Shown here: piece after piece, positions 24,077 through 33,519 of the stretch | Layout: each line of letters begins with the position of its first letter | How positions within the stretch are numbered: position 1 is the first letter of the stretch | Origin: Lacibacter sediminis | GTDB lineage: Bacteria; Bacteroidota; Bacteroidia; Chitinophagales; Chitinophagaceae | Direction: 5' to 3' | Assembly (NCBI RefSeq): GCF_014168535.1 | Contig: NZ_CP060007.1 | Coordinates: 2,852,001-2,916,000 of the forward strand | DNA length: 64,000 nt | The notes under the pieces: model-generated | Seen by the model: only the letters and a program-made list of their open reading frames with translations | Told to the model about the DNA's origin: nothing | Databases searched by the model: none | Translations under genes and position numbers: made by a program

Positions 24077-27076
24077 ATGGCACTGAAAGGTTTGGTTAGG
24101 TTTTTTGCGATCATGCTCATCTTAATTTCTGTTTGGCAATTAAGTTTTACGTGGATTGTCAACAATTTTGAGCGCAAGCAAAAAGCCAGAGCTGAGAAAT
24201 TTGTCAAGAACAATTTCGGAACTGCATCAAAAGAAACGAAAGACTCTGCAACGAACGCTGTCTACCGCAGGTATATCGACAGTTTAAAAGAAAAGGAACT
24301 CCTTGATATTCCTGTTCTTTTTCCAAAGCTTACTTATCAAAAAGCAACTGAACAGGAACTGAACCTTGGTTTGGATCTGCAAGGTGGTATGAACGTAACA
24401 TTGGAAGTTGGTTTAGATGGCTTGATCCGTTCAATGAGTAACAATCCGAAAGATGTTACACTCAACAACGCATTAACAAGTGCCATTGCATTGAAAAAGA
24501 ACAGCGATGCTGACTTTGTAACGCTCTTTGGAGAAGCATTTAACAAAGCTTCATTGAATGCAAGACTTGCTCCTCTTTTTGCAGGCGGTAAAAATAAAAC
24601 GATCAAGATCGATGCAAGTAACAGCACTGTTCTTGAAGCTATACGTGTTGAAGCAAGAGATGCCATAAAAAGAACTTACGATCGCTTAACAGCACGTATC
24701 GATCAGTTTGGTGTTGCCCAACCGAACATCAGCTATGACGAAAATAAAGGTATCATTACAGTTGAACTTGCAGGTATTGATGATCCTGAGCGTGTACGTA
24801 AATTCTTACAGGCTACAGCGAATCTTGAATTCTGGGATACTTATTCAAATGCTGATCCTGTAGTGGCGCAAAGCATCGCACAGATCGATCAAAAAGTAAA
24901 AGCATACCTCAGCGGTAAAACCGATACTACATCAACAGACACAAGTGGTGCTCCAAAAGTTGACACTACTGTAACTGCCGGCGCAAACAATAACCCTGTA
25001 TCTTCTCTTTTTGCACCTAACCAGCCCGATGGTTCTGCCATGATCGGCATGATCCGTATTTCAGATACAGCCATGTTCTCGAAATATGTGAACCTCGATG
25101 TTGTTAAGAATTCTATTCCTGCAACCATGCGTTTCATGTATGGTGCCAAGGCAGAAGCTAAAAATAAGAGCGGCGAAAGCATGTTGCCGATCTACGTTAT
25201 TAAAACTGTACCCGGCTCTGACCAACCAAAACTTACCGGTGAATATATTACAGATGCACGCCAGGACTTTGATCAACGTAACAACGAGGTAGAAGTGCAA
25301 ATGGAAATGAATACACGTGGTGCAGCCATTTGGGAAAAAATGACCGGTGATGCATTTAATGGTAAGTATGCCATTGCAATTGCACTTGATAACTATGTAT
25401 ATTCTGCACCCGGTGTAAATAACGGCGCTATCAGCGGCGGCATTTCACAGATCAGCGGAAGCTTTACTATCCAGGAAGCACAGGATCTTTCAAGCGTGCT
25501 ACGCACAGGTAAACTTCCTGCTCCTGCTAAGATCGTTCAGGAACAGGTTGTTGGTCCAACACTTGGTGCTGAAGCGGTGAAAGGTGGTTCATTATCATTC
25601 ATCATTTCATTTATTATCATTTTCATCCTGATGTTGGTGTATTACAACACCGGTGGATGGATCGCTAATATTGCCCTTATCTTAAACCTCCTGTTTACCG
25701 TTGGTGTGTTGAGTGCTTTTGGTGCAACCTTAACTGCTGCAGGTATTGCCGGTTTAGTATTAACTATCGGTATGGCAGTGGATACAAACGTTATCATCTT
25801 TGAACGTATCAAAGAAGAATTAACGAAAGGCAAGAGTTACCAGATGGCGATCGAAGATGGTTACAGACGCTCATTGGCTCCTGTACTTGATGGTCATATT
25901 ACTACCCTCTTAACATCATTTATTCTTTTATACTTCGGTTTAGGTCCGGTAAAAGGTTTCGCAACTACACAGATCATCGGTATCCTGTTGAGCTTGTTCT
26001 GCGGTATCCTTGTATCAAGACTGATCACCGACATGTGGACAAACAAGAAACGTCACTTTGAATATTTCACTGCTGTTTCACGCCGCATCTTTGCTCACGC
26101 TGCTTACAAGTTCATTGAGTTCCGAAAGTACACTTATATGATCTCTGCAGTTGTGTTAGTCTTAGGTATTGGCACTTTGTTCAACGGCTTTGATTACGGT
26201 GTTGAATTCCGTGGCGGTCGTAGTTACACTGTTAAGTTTGATCGTGAGTTGAAGAATGAAGAAGTAGCAAACGAACTCAACAAAGTGTTTGGCAAGTATC
26301 CTATTATTAAAACGGTAGGTACTCCTAAGCAATTGAATATTACAACTGATTACATGATCGATCAACCAGGCGAAACGATAGATGCGCAGGTTGAAACAAA
26401 ACTGTATGAAGGTTTAAAAACCTTCTTACCTGCAGGTACAAGCTACGAGCAGTTTAAAACTGGTTTCAAACAAAGTTCACAAACTGTTCAGCCTACCATT
26501 TCGGATGACTTGAAGAAAGGTGCATTATGGGCAACCATTCTCGGTTTGCTGGTAATTACACTTTACATCTTTATCCGTTTCCGTGACTGGCGCTATTCAG
26601 TTGGTACAATTGTAGCCTTGTTGCATGACGTATTGGTAACACTCATTGTATTCTCTTTCCTCCGCAATATTGTTCCATTCCCGTTAGAGATCGATCAGCA
26701 CTTTATTGCAGCGATCCTTACTGTAATTGGTTTCTCAATGAACGATACGGTGGTAGTATTCGATCGTGTGCGTGAATACAGTGCAAAAATGTTTGGCCAG
26801 CCTAAAGGTGTAATTCTTAACAAAGCCATCAACGATACATTGGCCCGTACAGTAATGACTTCATTAACTGTATTCTTAACCTTGTTAACGCTCTTCATCT
26901 TTGGTGGTGAAGTAACAAGAGGTTTTGCCTTTGCGATGTTGATCGGTGTTATTACCGGTGTTTATTCATCTGTGTTTGTTGCGGCACCGATCCTTATGGA
27001 TTTTGCAAAAGACAAACCACTGGGCGAACCTGAAAAAGATAAAACACTTGCTAAAGCAAGACATTCTATCAGCTAA
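24077..27076 (+). CDS. secDF: Protein translocase subunit SecDF (fused)
   Basis: SecD and SecF are fused in one 999-residue protein, as is usual in Bacteroidota. After an N-terminal helix come the SecD P1 region (LNLGLDLQGGMNVTLEV), the conserved AGIAGLVLTIGMAVDTNVIIFERIKEE helix, and a second half with YGVEFRGGRSYTVKFD and TVIGFSMNDTVVVFDRVRE from SecF. Two six-helix sets are evident. The complex uses the proton gradient to finish Sec export. The start at 24077 matches the family N-terminus. A terminator follows at 27101. Confidence 0.96.
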   Translation: MALKGLVRFFAIMLILISVWQLSFTWIVNNFERKQKARAEKFVKNNFGTASKETKDSATNAVYRRYIDSLKEKELLDIPVLFPKLTYQKATEQELNLGLDLQGGMNVTLEVGLDGLIRSMSNNPKDVTLNNALTSAIALKKNSDADFVTLFGEAFNKASLNARLAPLFAGGKNKTIKIDASNSTVLEAIRVEARDAIKRTYDRLTARIDQFGVAQPNISYDENKGIITVELAGIDDPERVRKFLQATANLEFWDTYSNADPVVAQSIAQIDQKVKAYLSGKTDTTSTDTSGAPKVDTTVTAGANNNPVSSLFAPNQPDGSAMIGMIRISDTAMFSKYVNLDVVKNSIPATMRFMYGAKAEAKNKSGESMLPIYVIKTVPGSDQPKLTGEYITDARQDFDQRNNEVEVQMEMNTRGAAIWEKMTGDAFNGKYAIAIALDNYVYSAPGVNNGAISGGISQISGSFTIQEAQDLSSVLRTGKLPAPAKIVQEQVVGPTLGAEAVKGGSLSFIISFIIIFILMLVYYNTGGWIANIALILNLLFTVGVLSAFGATLTAAGIAGLVLTIGMAVDTNVIIFERIKEELTKGKSYQMAIEDGYRRSLAPVLDGHITTLLTSFILLYFGLGPVKGFATTQIIGILLSLFCGILVSRLITDMWTNKKRHFEYFTAVSRRIFAHAAYKFIEFRKYTYMISAVVLVLGIGTLFNGFDYGVEFRGGRSYTVKFDRELKNEEVANELNKVFGKYPIIKTVGTPKQLNITTDYMIDQPGETIDAQVETKLYEGLKTFLPAGTSYEQFKTGFKQSSQTVQPTISDDLKKGALWATILGLLVITLYIFIRFRDWRYSVGTIVALLHDVLVTLIVFSFLRNIVPFPLEIDQHFIAAILTVIGFSMNDTVVVFDRVREYSAKMFGQPKGVILNKAINDTLARTVMTSLTVFLTLLTLFIFGGEVTRGFAFAMLIGVITGVYSSVFVAAPILMDFAKDKPLGEPEKDKTLAKARHSIS

Positions 27077-27100
27077 TAATTTCAGAACAGATTATATAAA

Positions 27101-27135
27101 AGAACCCCGATCAAATGATCGGGGTTCTTTATTTA
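27101..27135 (+). terminator. secDF terminator
   Basis: A 13-bp perfect stem (27101-27113 with 27116-27128) is followed by a TTTATTT run. It lies 25 bp after the secDF stop. Confidence 0.88.
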
Positions 27136-27186
27136 AATGAGTTTATGTGTTATCACACTTAGAACTCAGGACTTACAACTTTGTGT

Positions 27187-28074
27187 TTACCTATACCCAT
27201 TCCATTTACGATTCTGCTTATCAAACACCCAATAAATTCCATTTGAATAAGAGAAATTAAAAAAGGTTTCAATTTCAAACTGAACAGGCAACTTAATTAC
27301 CTGGCTCATGTAACCCGATTTGATATCGTACAGCTCCACCTGTTTCTTTGCTACGTTCAGCAAGCCAATTTCAGCACCTTTCGTTCCTGTATAAATGATA
27401 GAACGAACATTGTAGGTTTGTTCAAAATCAGCAAGTGATAGTGTGGTTGCATCGTTTGCATTCATCGCACCAAAATGAAGTTGAACAGATTTACGTTTAT
27501 CATTTCCATCTGTTGAATAGCAAACAATATTCAATCCATCAAGAAACAATACTTCATTGTCTTCCGTATTTAATACACCTGCACTGTTTTGATCGGGTTG
27601 ATATAGCCCTTCCCTTTTCAAATTCAGTTTTTCGGGTAACCCATCCTTGTTGAGCTCGTATGAAAACCATCCAAAATCTTTATACGCATTTCCTTCCAGT
27701 TGTTTTGTTTTGGGGTTATACCAAAGACCACGTACATCAATTAATGTTTTCTGTTCATCACCTGAAACAACCCTGCCATTTGCATTAAAGATCACCAGAG
27801 GAAATTCTGCATTACCTGCCTGTGCAGCGTAGTACAATTTTTCTTTTGGGTTATAGGCAACAGACGCTCCATTGGCACCACCTTCAGGGATGGTCATATC
27901 CATCACTTTTTCGGCAGATATAATTTTCAACTCTTTATTGCCTGTGTTTTTTTCATCTTTCGTTGCCTCGTTACCAAGCAAGCCTGATACCGCCGCCGGC
28001 TTTTTTTTCTGTGCAATGGCTTCATTGCCTGTTAAAAGTGCAAGAACAACTAAGGGAAGGAATATTTTTTTCAT
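27187..28074 (-). CDS. Exported protein of unknown function, possibly propeller-like
   Basis: A signal peptide (KIFLPLVVLALLTGNEAIA) precedes 275 residues that I do not assign to a family. The mature part has repeated short blocks with Tyr, Gly and Asn-Pro turns (VAYNPKEKLYYAAQAG, GLWYNPKTKQLEGNAY, GLNIVCYSTDG, SYSNGIYWVFDKQ), which suggests a beta-propeller or similar repeat fold reading out values in the periplasm. It has no lipobox. It follows the secDF terminator convergently and stands alone. No function is proposed. Confidence 0.7.
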   Translation of the reverse strand: MKKIFLPLVVLALLTGNEAIAQKKKPAAVSGLLGNEATKDEKNTGNKELKIISAEKVMDMTIPEGGANGASVAYNPKEKLYYAAQAGNAEFPLVIFNANGRVVSGDEQKTLIDVRGLWYNPKTKQLEGNAYKDFGWFSYELNKDGLPEKLNLKREGLYQPDQNSAGVLNTEDNEVLFLDGLNIVCYSTDGNDKRKSVQLHFGAMNANDATTLSLADFEQTYNVRSIIYTGTKGAEIGLLNVAKKQVELYDIKSGYMSQVIKLPVQFEIETFFNFSYSNGIYWVFDKQNRKWNGYR

Positions 28075-28137
28075 CGATACTTTTTTATGCTAGTTACAGC
28101 AATTTATTTCTTTTTTCAATACCGTGTAATGGGTACA

Positions 28138-28165
28138 AAAAAACTCCCCGCAGGGAGTTTATAAA
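28138..28165 (-). terminator. Terminator downstream of the IscA-type gene
   Basis: An 8-bp stem (28141-28148 with 28153-28160) closes a CGCA loop and is followed, on the minus strand, by a T-rich run. It lies 28 bp after the stop of the Fe-S gene. Confidence 0.75.
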
Positions 28166-28187
28166 TTAACGATGCAACGAGGTATAA

Positions 28188-28526
28188 TTAAACTGCAAAG
28201 CTGGTACCACAGCCGCAGGTTTTGCTTGCATTGGGATTGCTGAATGTAAAGCCACGGTTGTTCAACCCATTATCCCAATCGATCTGCATTCCGTAGAGGT
28301 ACATGCCATGACTTTTCTCCATGATACAGGCAATACCATCTATCTCAAATAATTCATCATTCTCTTTTTTCTCATCAAACTCAAGCACATAACTCAACCC
28401 TGAACATCCACCACCTTTTGCACCCACACGCAGGTATTTACCTTCGGGCTGTTCAGTTGACAATCTTTTCAACTCCTCAACTGCCGTTGCCGTGAATGTA
28501 ACCGGTGCCATACTTATCGTTTCCAT
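28188..28526 (-). CDS. Iron-sulfur cluster assembly accessory protein (IscA/ErpA/SufA type)
   Basis: The A-type carrier signature is complete: KGGGCSGLSYVLEF gives the first Cys, and CGCGTSFAV at the C-terminus gives the Cys-x-Cys pair. The 112-residue length is normal. These carriers receive clusters from the SUF or ISC scaffold and pass them to apo-proteins; which member this is cannot be decided by motif. ATG at 28526 follows a predicted promoter by 18 bp; a second ATG at 28511 is possible. It is divergent from the membrane-anchored gene at 28636. Confidence 0.92.
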   Translation of the reverse strand: METISMAPVTFTATAVEELKRLSTEQPEGKYLRVGAKGGGCSGLSYVLEFDEKKENDELFEIDGIACIMEKSHGMYLYGMQIDWDNGLNNRGFTFSNPNASKTCGCGTSFAV

Positions 28527-28543
28527 ACTTGTATTATTTACTG

Positions 28544-28551
28544 CAAATTTA
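28544..28551 (-). promoter_or_regulatory. Predicted -7 box for the IscA-type gene
   Basis: The minus strand reads TAAATTTG, fitting TAnnTTTG. The start codon follows after about 17 nt. Confidence 0.5.
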
Positions 28552-28611
28552 CGCAGTAATTGCCTTTCCTGTACAAACTGTCTGCAACCCTTGTTTTCAA
28601 CTGCAAAAACC

Positions 28612-28619
28612 TATTTTTG
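28612..28619 (+). promoter_or_regulatory. Predicted -7 box for the 194-residue membrane-anchored protein
   Basis: TATTTTTG fits TAnnTTTG, with a TTG element at 28591-28593, 18 nt upstream. The box lies inside the longer open frame, so it supports the start at 28636. Confidence 0.55.
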
Positions 28620-28635
28620 CTTCAATTCAGTCTTT

Positions 28636-29220
28636 ATGGATACAATTTATTATTACTTATTCGGCGGCGCTGCTGTAGTTTTTATTGCTTTGGGTTATTA
28701 CTTGCGTGTAAAAGGAAAAAAAGAATTACTCGAGGAACAACGCCAGGCGGCTTTGCAGGAGCAGGCATTAAGACAACAACAGACAGCTGCCCCGCAACCA
28801 CAACCAAGAAGAGCACCAACTGTAAACCCCGAAATGCTCCGCCTGCAATTGCAGGCTTACGAACGCATGACCATTTTATGCGAACGTATTGGGCTTAACA
28901 ATTTGCTTGGACGTTTGCCCATCAACCAACTATCTGCGGCTGAACTGCAGAACCTGATGGTGCAATCGATCAAAACAGAATTTGAATACAATGTGAGTCA
29001 GCAATTATATGTTTCGAATGCTGCATGGGATGGCGTTAAAAACCTGAAAGAGCAGAATATATTTATTATCAACGAACTTGCTTCAACACTGCCGCAGGGA
29101 GCAACAGGAGCTGATCTCAGTAAAAAAATCATTGAACTGCTGTCGCATGATGAACATGTATCCTTACAAAATATTGTGGCAACACTCATCAACAACGAAG
29201 CCAAACAACTGATGGGATAA
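28636..29220 (+). CDS. Membrane-anchored protein of unknown function upstream of the mutase
   Basis: The 194-residue product has one N-terminal transmembrane helix (YYYLFGGAAVVFIALGYYL), a Gln/Ala-rich linker and a helical cytoplasmic domain from about residue 60 (PEMLRLQLQAYERMTILCERIG and onward). Proteins of this shape occur beside methylmalonyl-CoA mutase genes in Bacteroidota, but I know of no role. The mutase gene follows after 24 bp. The domain lacks catalytic motifs; a scaffold or chaperone role is possible but unsupported. Confidence 0.75.
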   Translation: MDTIYYYLFGGAAVVFIALGYYLRVKGKKELLEEQRQAALQEQALRQQQTAAPQPQPRRAPTVNPEMLRLQLQAYERMTILCERIGLNNLLGRLPINQLSAAELQNLMVQSIKTEFEYNVSQQLYVSNAAWDGVKNLKEQNIFIINELASTLPQGATGADLSKKIIELLSHDEHVSLQNIVATLINNEAKQLMG

Positions 29221-29244
29221 CTCATCTTCAACGATTGCCTGCTT

Positions 29245-30792
29245 ATGGAAGAAAAAAAGATCTACACTGATTCGGGAATTGAAGTAAAACCACTTTACAA
29301 TGGAGCCGGTGAACAGGAATTACCCGGACAGTTTCCGTTTACACGTGGTGTGCAGCCCGATATGTACCGTGGTAAACTGTGGACCATGCGTCAGTACGCA
29401 GGTTTCTCAACTGCTGAAGAAAGCAACAAACGCTATCATTATTTATTATCACAAGGTGTGAGCGGTTTAAGTGTTGCATTTGATCTGCCTACGCAAATTG
29501 GTTACGACAGCGATCATGCATTGGCGGAAGGCGAAGTGGGAAAAGTTGGTGTAGCTATTGACAGCATTGAAGATATTCAAACTCTGTTTGATGGCATTAA
29601 ACTGGAAGATGTTTCTACTTCAATGACCATTAATGCAACCGGTTTTATTCTTCTCTCTTTTTATGTTGCATTAGCAAAACAACAAGGTGCCGATCTGAAG
29701 AAGATCACCGGTACTATCCAGAACGATATTCTAAAAGAGTACGCTGCAAGAGGAACCTATATCTATCCGCCAAAACCAAGCATGCGTATCATCACTGATA
29801 TTTTTGAATGGTGCAGTCATGAATTACCGAAATGGAATACGATCTCTATCAGCGGCTATCATATACGTGAAGCAGGAAGTACAGCAGTGCAGGAAATTGC
29901 ATTTACATTGGCGAATGGAAAAGCGTATGTAAAAGCTGCATTGGAAAAAGGATTAGACATTAATGTCTTTGGTAAACGTCTTTCCTTCTTCTTTAACGCA
30001 CACAATAATTTGTTTGAAGAAGCAGCAAAGTTTCGTGCAGCCCGTCGTATGTGGGCGCAGATGATGAAAGAACTTGGGGCAACAGATCCTAAAGCGATGA
30101 TGTTGCGTTTTCATACACAAACAGGTGGCAGCACACTTACAGCACAACAACCACTCAATAATATTTCACGGGTAACCATCCAAACATTAGCTGCTGTGTT
30201 GGGTGGCACGCAATCATTACATACAAATGGGTATGATGAAGCGTTGAGTCTGCCTACAGAAGAAGCTGCACGCATTGCATTGCGTACACAACAGATCGTT
30301 GCCTTTGAAAGCGGCGCACCTGATACCGTTGATCCATTGGCCGGAAGTTATTATGTGGAGGCGCTCACCGATGAAATTGAGCAGAAGGCATGGGATCTCA
30401 TTTCAAAGATCGATGTGATGGGCGGCAGTGTATCTGCTATTGAAGAAGGATTCATCCAGGATGAAATTGCCCGGAGTGCATACGAATATCAACGCAATAT
30501 CGAGAATGGATCTAAGATCATCGTCGGCGTTAATAAATTCCAGGTGAAGGAAGAAAACACAACACCTGTTTTCAGGATCGATGACAGCATTCGTGCAGTG
30601 CAAACAGAAAAGCTTCAACGTTTAAAAAATAACCGTGATCCCGGCAAAGTGGACCAATGTCTGCAGGAGATCAACGACCGAGCCGGCAGTGGCGAAAACC
30701 TGATGCCGGCCGTGATTACTGCTGTTGAAAACAAATGCACCCTTGGTGAAATTTCAGATGAGCTAAGAGCTGTATATGGTGAGTATAAATAA
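29245..30792 (+). CDS. Methylmalonyl-CoA mutase, stand-alone catalytic (alpha) subunit
   Basis: The 515 residues form the substrate-binding TIM barrel of the B12-dependent acyl-CoA mutases: [73 protein letters not shown] and [10 protein letters not shown]. The cobalamin-binding C-terminal domain is absent, so a separate small subunit must exist elsewhere. Tyr51 and Arg169 align by spacing (118 residues) with Tyr89 and Arg207 of methylmalonyl-CoA mutase, where isobutyryl- and hydroxyisobutyryl-CoA mutases carry Phe or Ile with Gln. The residues thus favour methylmalonyl-CoA. Confidence 0.88.
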   Translation: MEEKKIYTDSGIEVKPLYNGAGEQELPGQFPFTRGVQPDMYRGKLWTMRQYAGFSTAEESNKRYHYLLSQGVSGLSVAFDLPTQIGYDSDHALAEGEVGKVGVAIDSIEDIQTLFDGIKLEDVSTSMTINATGFILLSFYVALAKQQGADLKKITGTIQNDILKEYAARGTYIYPPKPSMRIITDIFEWCSHELPKWNTISISGYHIREAGSTAVQEIAFTLANGKAYVKAALEKGLDINVFGKRLSFFFNAHNNLFEEAAKFRAARRMWAQMMKELGATDPKAMMLRFHTQTGGSTLTAQQPLNNISRVTIQTLAAVLGGTQSLHTNGYDEALSLPTEEAARIALRTQQIVAFESGAPDTVDPLAGSYYVEALTDEIEQKAWDLISKIDVMGGSVSAIEEGFIQDEIARSAYEYQRNIENGSKIIVGVNKFQVKEENTTPVFRIDDSIRAVQTEKLQRLKNNRDPGKVDQCLQEINDRAGSGENLMPAVITAVENKCTLGEISDELRAVYGEYK

Positions 30793-30880
30793 AAGACGAC
30801 TTATCACAATCAGCCCTTCAACTAATAATGATTAGCCCGGCTAGTTGTATATTCATACATCTTTATCTAAAATTTCAACC

Positions 30881-31330
30881 ATGGCATCTAACAATACTTC
30901 AGCATCTCCGGTAATGAATGAGCATATTGCTGCTTTTCTGAAAGAGCAGTCAGTTATTTCAATTGCAACAACAGTAAATGATGAGCCTTATTGTGCTTCC
31001 TGTTACTATGCGTTTGAACCAACCGAAAACCTGCTTGTATTTAAATCGGATGCAGACACAAGACATATTGAAGATGCGTTAAAAAACACTCGTGTAGCGG
31101 GAACGATCCTCCCCGATAAAATTAACAAGGCGAAAGTAAAAGGCGTGCAGTTCAATGGAACATTCATGAAAGCCGAAGGCAGTATTGGCAGCAAGGCCAA
31201 GGAAACTTATCTCAAAAAATTTCCGGTCGCCGGTCTCTTTCGTGGAGATATCTGGGTAATTGAAATAAGCCGTATAAAGTTTACCGATAATACGCTGGTA
31301 TTTGGGAAGAAGTTATTATGGGAACGATAA
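30881..31330 (+). CDS. Pyridoxamine 5'-phosphate oxidase-like flavin split-barrel protein
   Basis: The 149-residue protein fits the small split-barrel FMN-binding group (YhbP/UPF0306-like): IAAFLKEQSVISIATTVNDEPYCASCYYAF at the start, LVFKSDADTRHIEDAL in the middle and GVQFNGTFMKAEG later. Such proteins bind flavin or heme and may act as reductases, but without the full PNPOx motif set no substrate can be named. An earlier in-frame ATG at 30845 lacks support. A strong terminator follows. Confidence 0.75.
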   Translation: MASNNTSASPVMNEHIAAFLKEQSVISIATTVNDEPYCASCYYAFEPTENLLVFKSDADTRHIEDALKNTRVAGTILPDKINKAKVKGVQFNGTFMKAEGSIGSKAKETYLKKFPVAGLFRGDIWVIEISRIKFTDNTLVFGKKLLWER

Positions 31331-31350
31331 ATAAATTTCTTCTAATTGAA

Positions 31351-31384
31351 AGCGGATGTAATTGATACATCCGCTTTTTTTATT
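31351..31384 (+). terminator. Intrinsic terminator after the flavin split-barrel gene
   Basis: A 10-bp stem (31351-31360 with 31366-31375) is followed by TTTTTTTATTTT. Confidence 0.9.
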
Positions 31385-31460
31385 TTCCTTATCTTTCCAC
31401 AATTACAATACTTCCATAGGTATAATCTTTTTCAGAGTTAATAATTTTGGCACTAAAGCA

Positions 31461-31967
31461 ATGAAAAAAAACTACATAATTCTCTTATTCCTGTCAGCCA
31501 TACTTTTCAGTAGAATCAATGCTCAAAGCCTATCTATCCCAGATTTAAATAATCTGTTAAAAATGAATGAACTTGAAGTTGATTCATTCATGCTTTTAAA
31601 TAATTATAAACATTTCAAAGGCGACACTGATACAGATTTCAAAATCATGTCCTATACCAATGTGTACGAGAACGAAGGCGTTATTAATACACGATATTTT
31701 AGTATTGGTTACAATTATAAAATAAAAAGTACTGATATAACCTATCGTGTATCAAACAAAACCGAAGCAGATGAAATCATTGGTTGGCTGGAAAAAAATG
31801 GCTATAAATTAAAAACAACCTCGATAGATGATATTGCGGGAGGAAAGCCAAGCAAGCTTACTTCTTATAATAGTAATAAACAATCAATCGTCTTTATAAA
31901 AACGATCCGGAAAGTAAAGGAAAAAGATGTCCCTTATTATCAGTTTGAGCTTTCAACAATGTTTTAA
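31461..31967 (+). CDS. Exported protein of unknown function
   Basis: The start at 31461 gives a signal peptide (NYIILLFLSAILFSRINA) and a 168-residue protein. The mature part is a strand-helix mix (LEVDSFMLLNNYKHFKGD, FSIGYNYKIKSTDITYRV, ADEIIGWLEKNGYKL) with no motif that I recognise. It ends 10 bp before the serine hydrolase gene, so the two are probably cotranscribed. Codon use is more AT-rich than in its neighbours. Confidence 0.65.
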   Translation: MKKNYIILLFLSAILFSRINAQSLSIPDLNNLLKMNELEVDSFMLLNNYKHFKGDTDTDFKIMSYTNVYENEGVINTRYFSIGYNYKIKSTDITYRVSNKTEADEIIGWLEKNGYKLKTTSIDDIAGGKPSKLTSYNSNKQSIVFIKTIRKVKEKDVPYYQFELSTMF

Positions 31968-31977
31968 AATAAATACT

Positions 31978-33492
31978 ATGCGAATTTCAGTTTTACTTTT
32001 ATTCACTTGTTATTTTACAATAACGCATGCTCAGGAACCTCCTGCCTTCATTAAAGATAGCCTTGAACGCTACATTGAACGTGGCATGAAAGACTGGAAC
32101 ATTCCCGGCCTTGCCATCACCATTGTAAAAGATGGAAAGATCGTTTTCATAAAAGGCTATGGTGTAAAAGAAGTGGGCAAACCTGAAAAAGTGGATGCAA
32201 ATACCCTGTTCATCATTGCATCAAACTCAAAGTTGTTTACAGGAACCAGCCTTGCATTAGCAGAGCATGAAAAGAAATTATCATTGGATGATAAAGTAAC
32301 AACACATATCCCCTGGTTCAGGCTGTATGATTCAACATCAACCAAATTGGCAACAGTGAGAGATATGTTGTGTCATCGGTTAGGCACCAAAACATTTCAA
32401 GGCGATTTTACATTCTGGAACAGCAATCTGCCCAAAGATTCCATCATCTGGAAAATGCGTCTGCTGAAACCGGAAGGAGAATTTCGTCAGAACTATGGTT
32501 ACTGCAATGCAGGTTTTTTAGTGGCAGGAGAAATTTTACAAAAAGTGACCGGTAGTACGTGGGAACAATTTGTAAAAGATCGGATGCTCAATCCCATTGG
32601 CATGACTAATACATACATGAATACAGCGGGTATGGCTAACCGTAAGAATGTGGCTGTTCCCTATTCCAATTCATTTGGACCATTAAGCAAATTGCCTTAC
32701 GATGAAATTGACAATCTTGGCCCGGCAACAAGCATGATCAGTTGTGTGAATGATCTCAGCAAATGGTTGATGTTTCAATTAGACAGTGGAAAGATCAACG
32801 GACAAGCTGTTATTCCATGGCAAGTATTACAAAAAACAAGAGACGGTAATATTTTAACAGGCACACGCAAATCCCCATACTACCCTACTCATTTCCGAGC
32901 GTATGGTTTAGGTGAATACATGACGGATTATAATGGCAAACAGGTGTATTGGCATACAGGTGGTGCGTTTGGTTTTGTTACCAATGTATGTTTTATACCG
33001 GAAGAAAAACTCGGTATCAGCATCTTAACCAATAACGATAACCAGAATTTCTTTGAAGCATTACGTTACCAGATCATGGATGCGTACTTAGGTGTGCCCT
33101 ATGTTGACAGAAGTAAATTCTTATTACAATTTCAGCAACAGGACCAGGTGTTGAATGATTCAAAAATAAAAGGCTGGGAAGAACGTGTAAAGAAAAAACC
33201 TTCACTGCCGGTAAGTGCTGAGGCATTTGTTGGTTCTTATTACAATCATGTGTATGGAAACATGCAGATTGTAAAAGAGAATAATGAACTTACAGTTTTG
33301 CTCAGTCACCATCCAAAACTGAAAGGCAAGCTTGAATACATCGACAATAAAAATTTCCTGCTCACCTGGAATCATCCTTCGTATGGAAAGTTTGCTGTTC
33401 CGTTCGAAATTAAGAATAACAAAGTAAGCGCCATCGAAATAAAAGCATCTGACTTTGTTGAATACGATGGCTATGTGTTTCTTAAAAACTAA
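31978..33492 (+). CDS. Class C beta-lactamase-family serine hydrolase with C-terminal DUF3471 domain
   Basis: A signal peptide (ISVLLLFTCYFTITHA) is followed by the beta-lactamase/PBP4* fold: Ser82-x-x-Lys85 in ASNSKLFTG, the Tyr-Cys-Asn (YxN) motif in YGYCNAGFLVAGE, and HTGGAFGF replacing KTG. Residues ~390-504 form the strand-rich DUF3471 domain common in this group. At 504 residues it is typical of Bacteroidota secreted esterase or D-aminopeptidase-like enzymes, not of an AmpC resistance enzyme. It is followed 27 bp later by an amidohydrolase gene, and both are exported. Confidence 0.85.
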   Translation: MRISVLLLFTCYFTITHAQEPPAFIKDSLERYIERGMKDWNIPGLAITIVKDGKIVFIKGYGVKEVGKPEKVDANTLFIIASNSKLFTGTSLALAEHEKKLSLDDKVTTHIPWFRLYDSTSTKLATVRDMLCHRLGTKTFQGDFTFWNSNLPKDSIIWKMRLLKPEGEFRQNYGYCNAGFLVAGEILQKVTGSTWEQFVKDRMLNPIGMTNTYMNTAGMANRKNVAVPYSNSFGPLSKLPYDEIDNLGPATSMISCVNDLSKWLMFQLDSGKINGQAVIPWQVLQKTRDGNILTGTRKSPYYPTHFRAYGLGEYMTDYNGKQVYWHTGGAFGFVTNVCFIPEEKLGISILTNNDNQNFFEALRYQIMDAYLGVPYVDRSKFLLQFQQQDQVLNDSKIKGWEERVKKKPSLPVSAEAFVGSYYNHVYGNMQIVKENNELTVLLSHHPKLKGKLEYIDNKNFLLTWNHPSYGKFAVPFEIKNNKVSAIEIKASDFVEYDGYVFLKN

Positions 33493-33519
33493 TGTTCACT
33501 TCCAACTAAACTACAAAGC

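Noticed and set aside
31978..33492. AmpC-type resistance enzyme
   Set aside because: HTGG replaces KTG and a DUF3471 domain is attached, as in secreted esterase or peptidase relatives.
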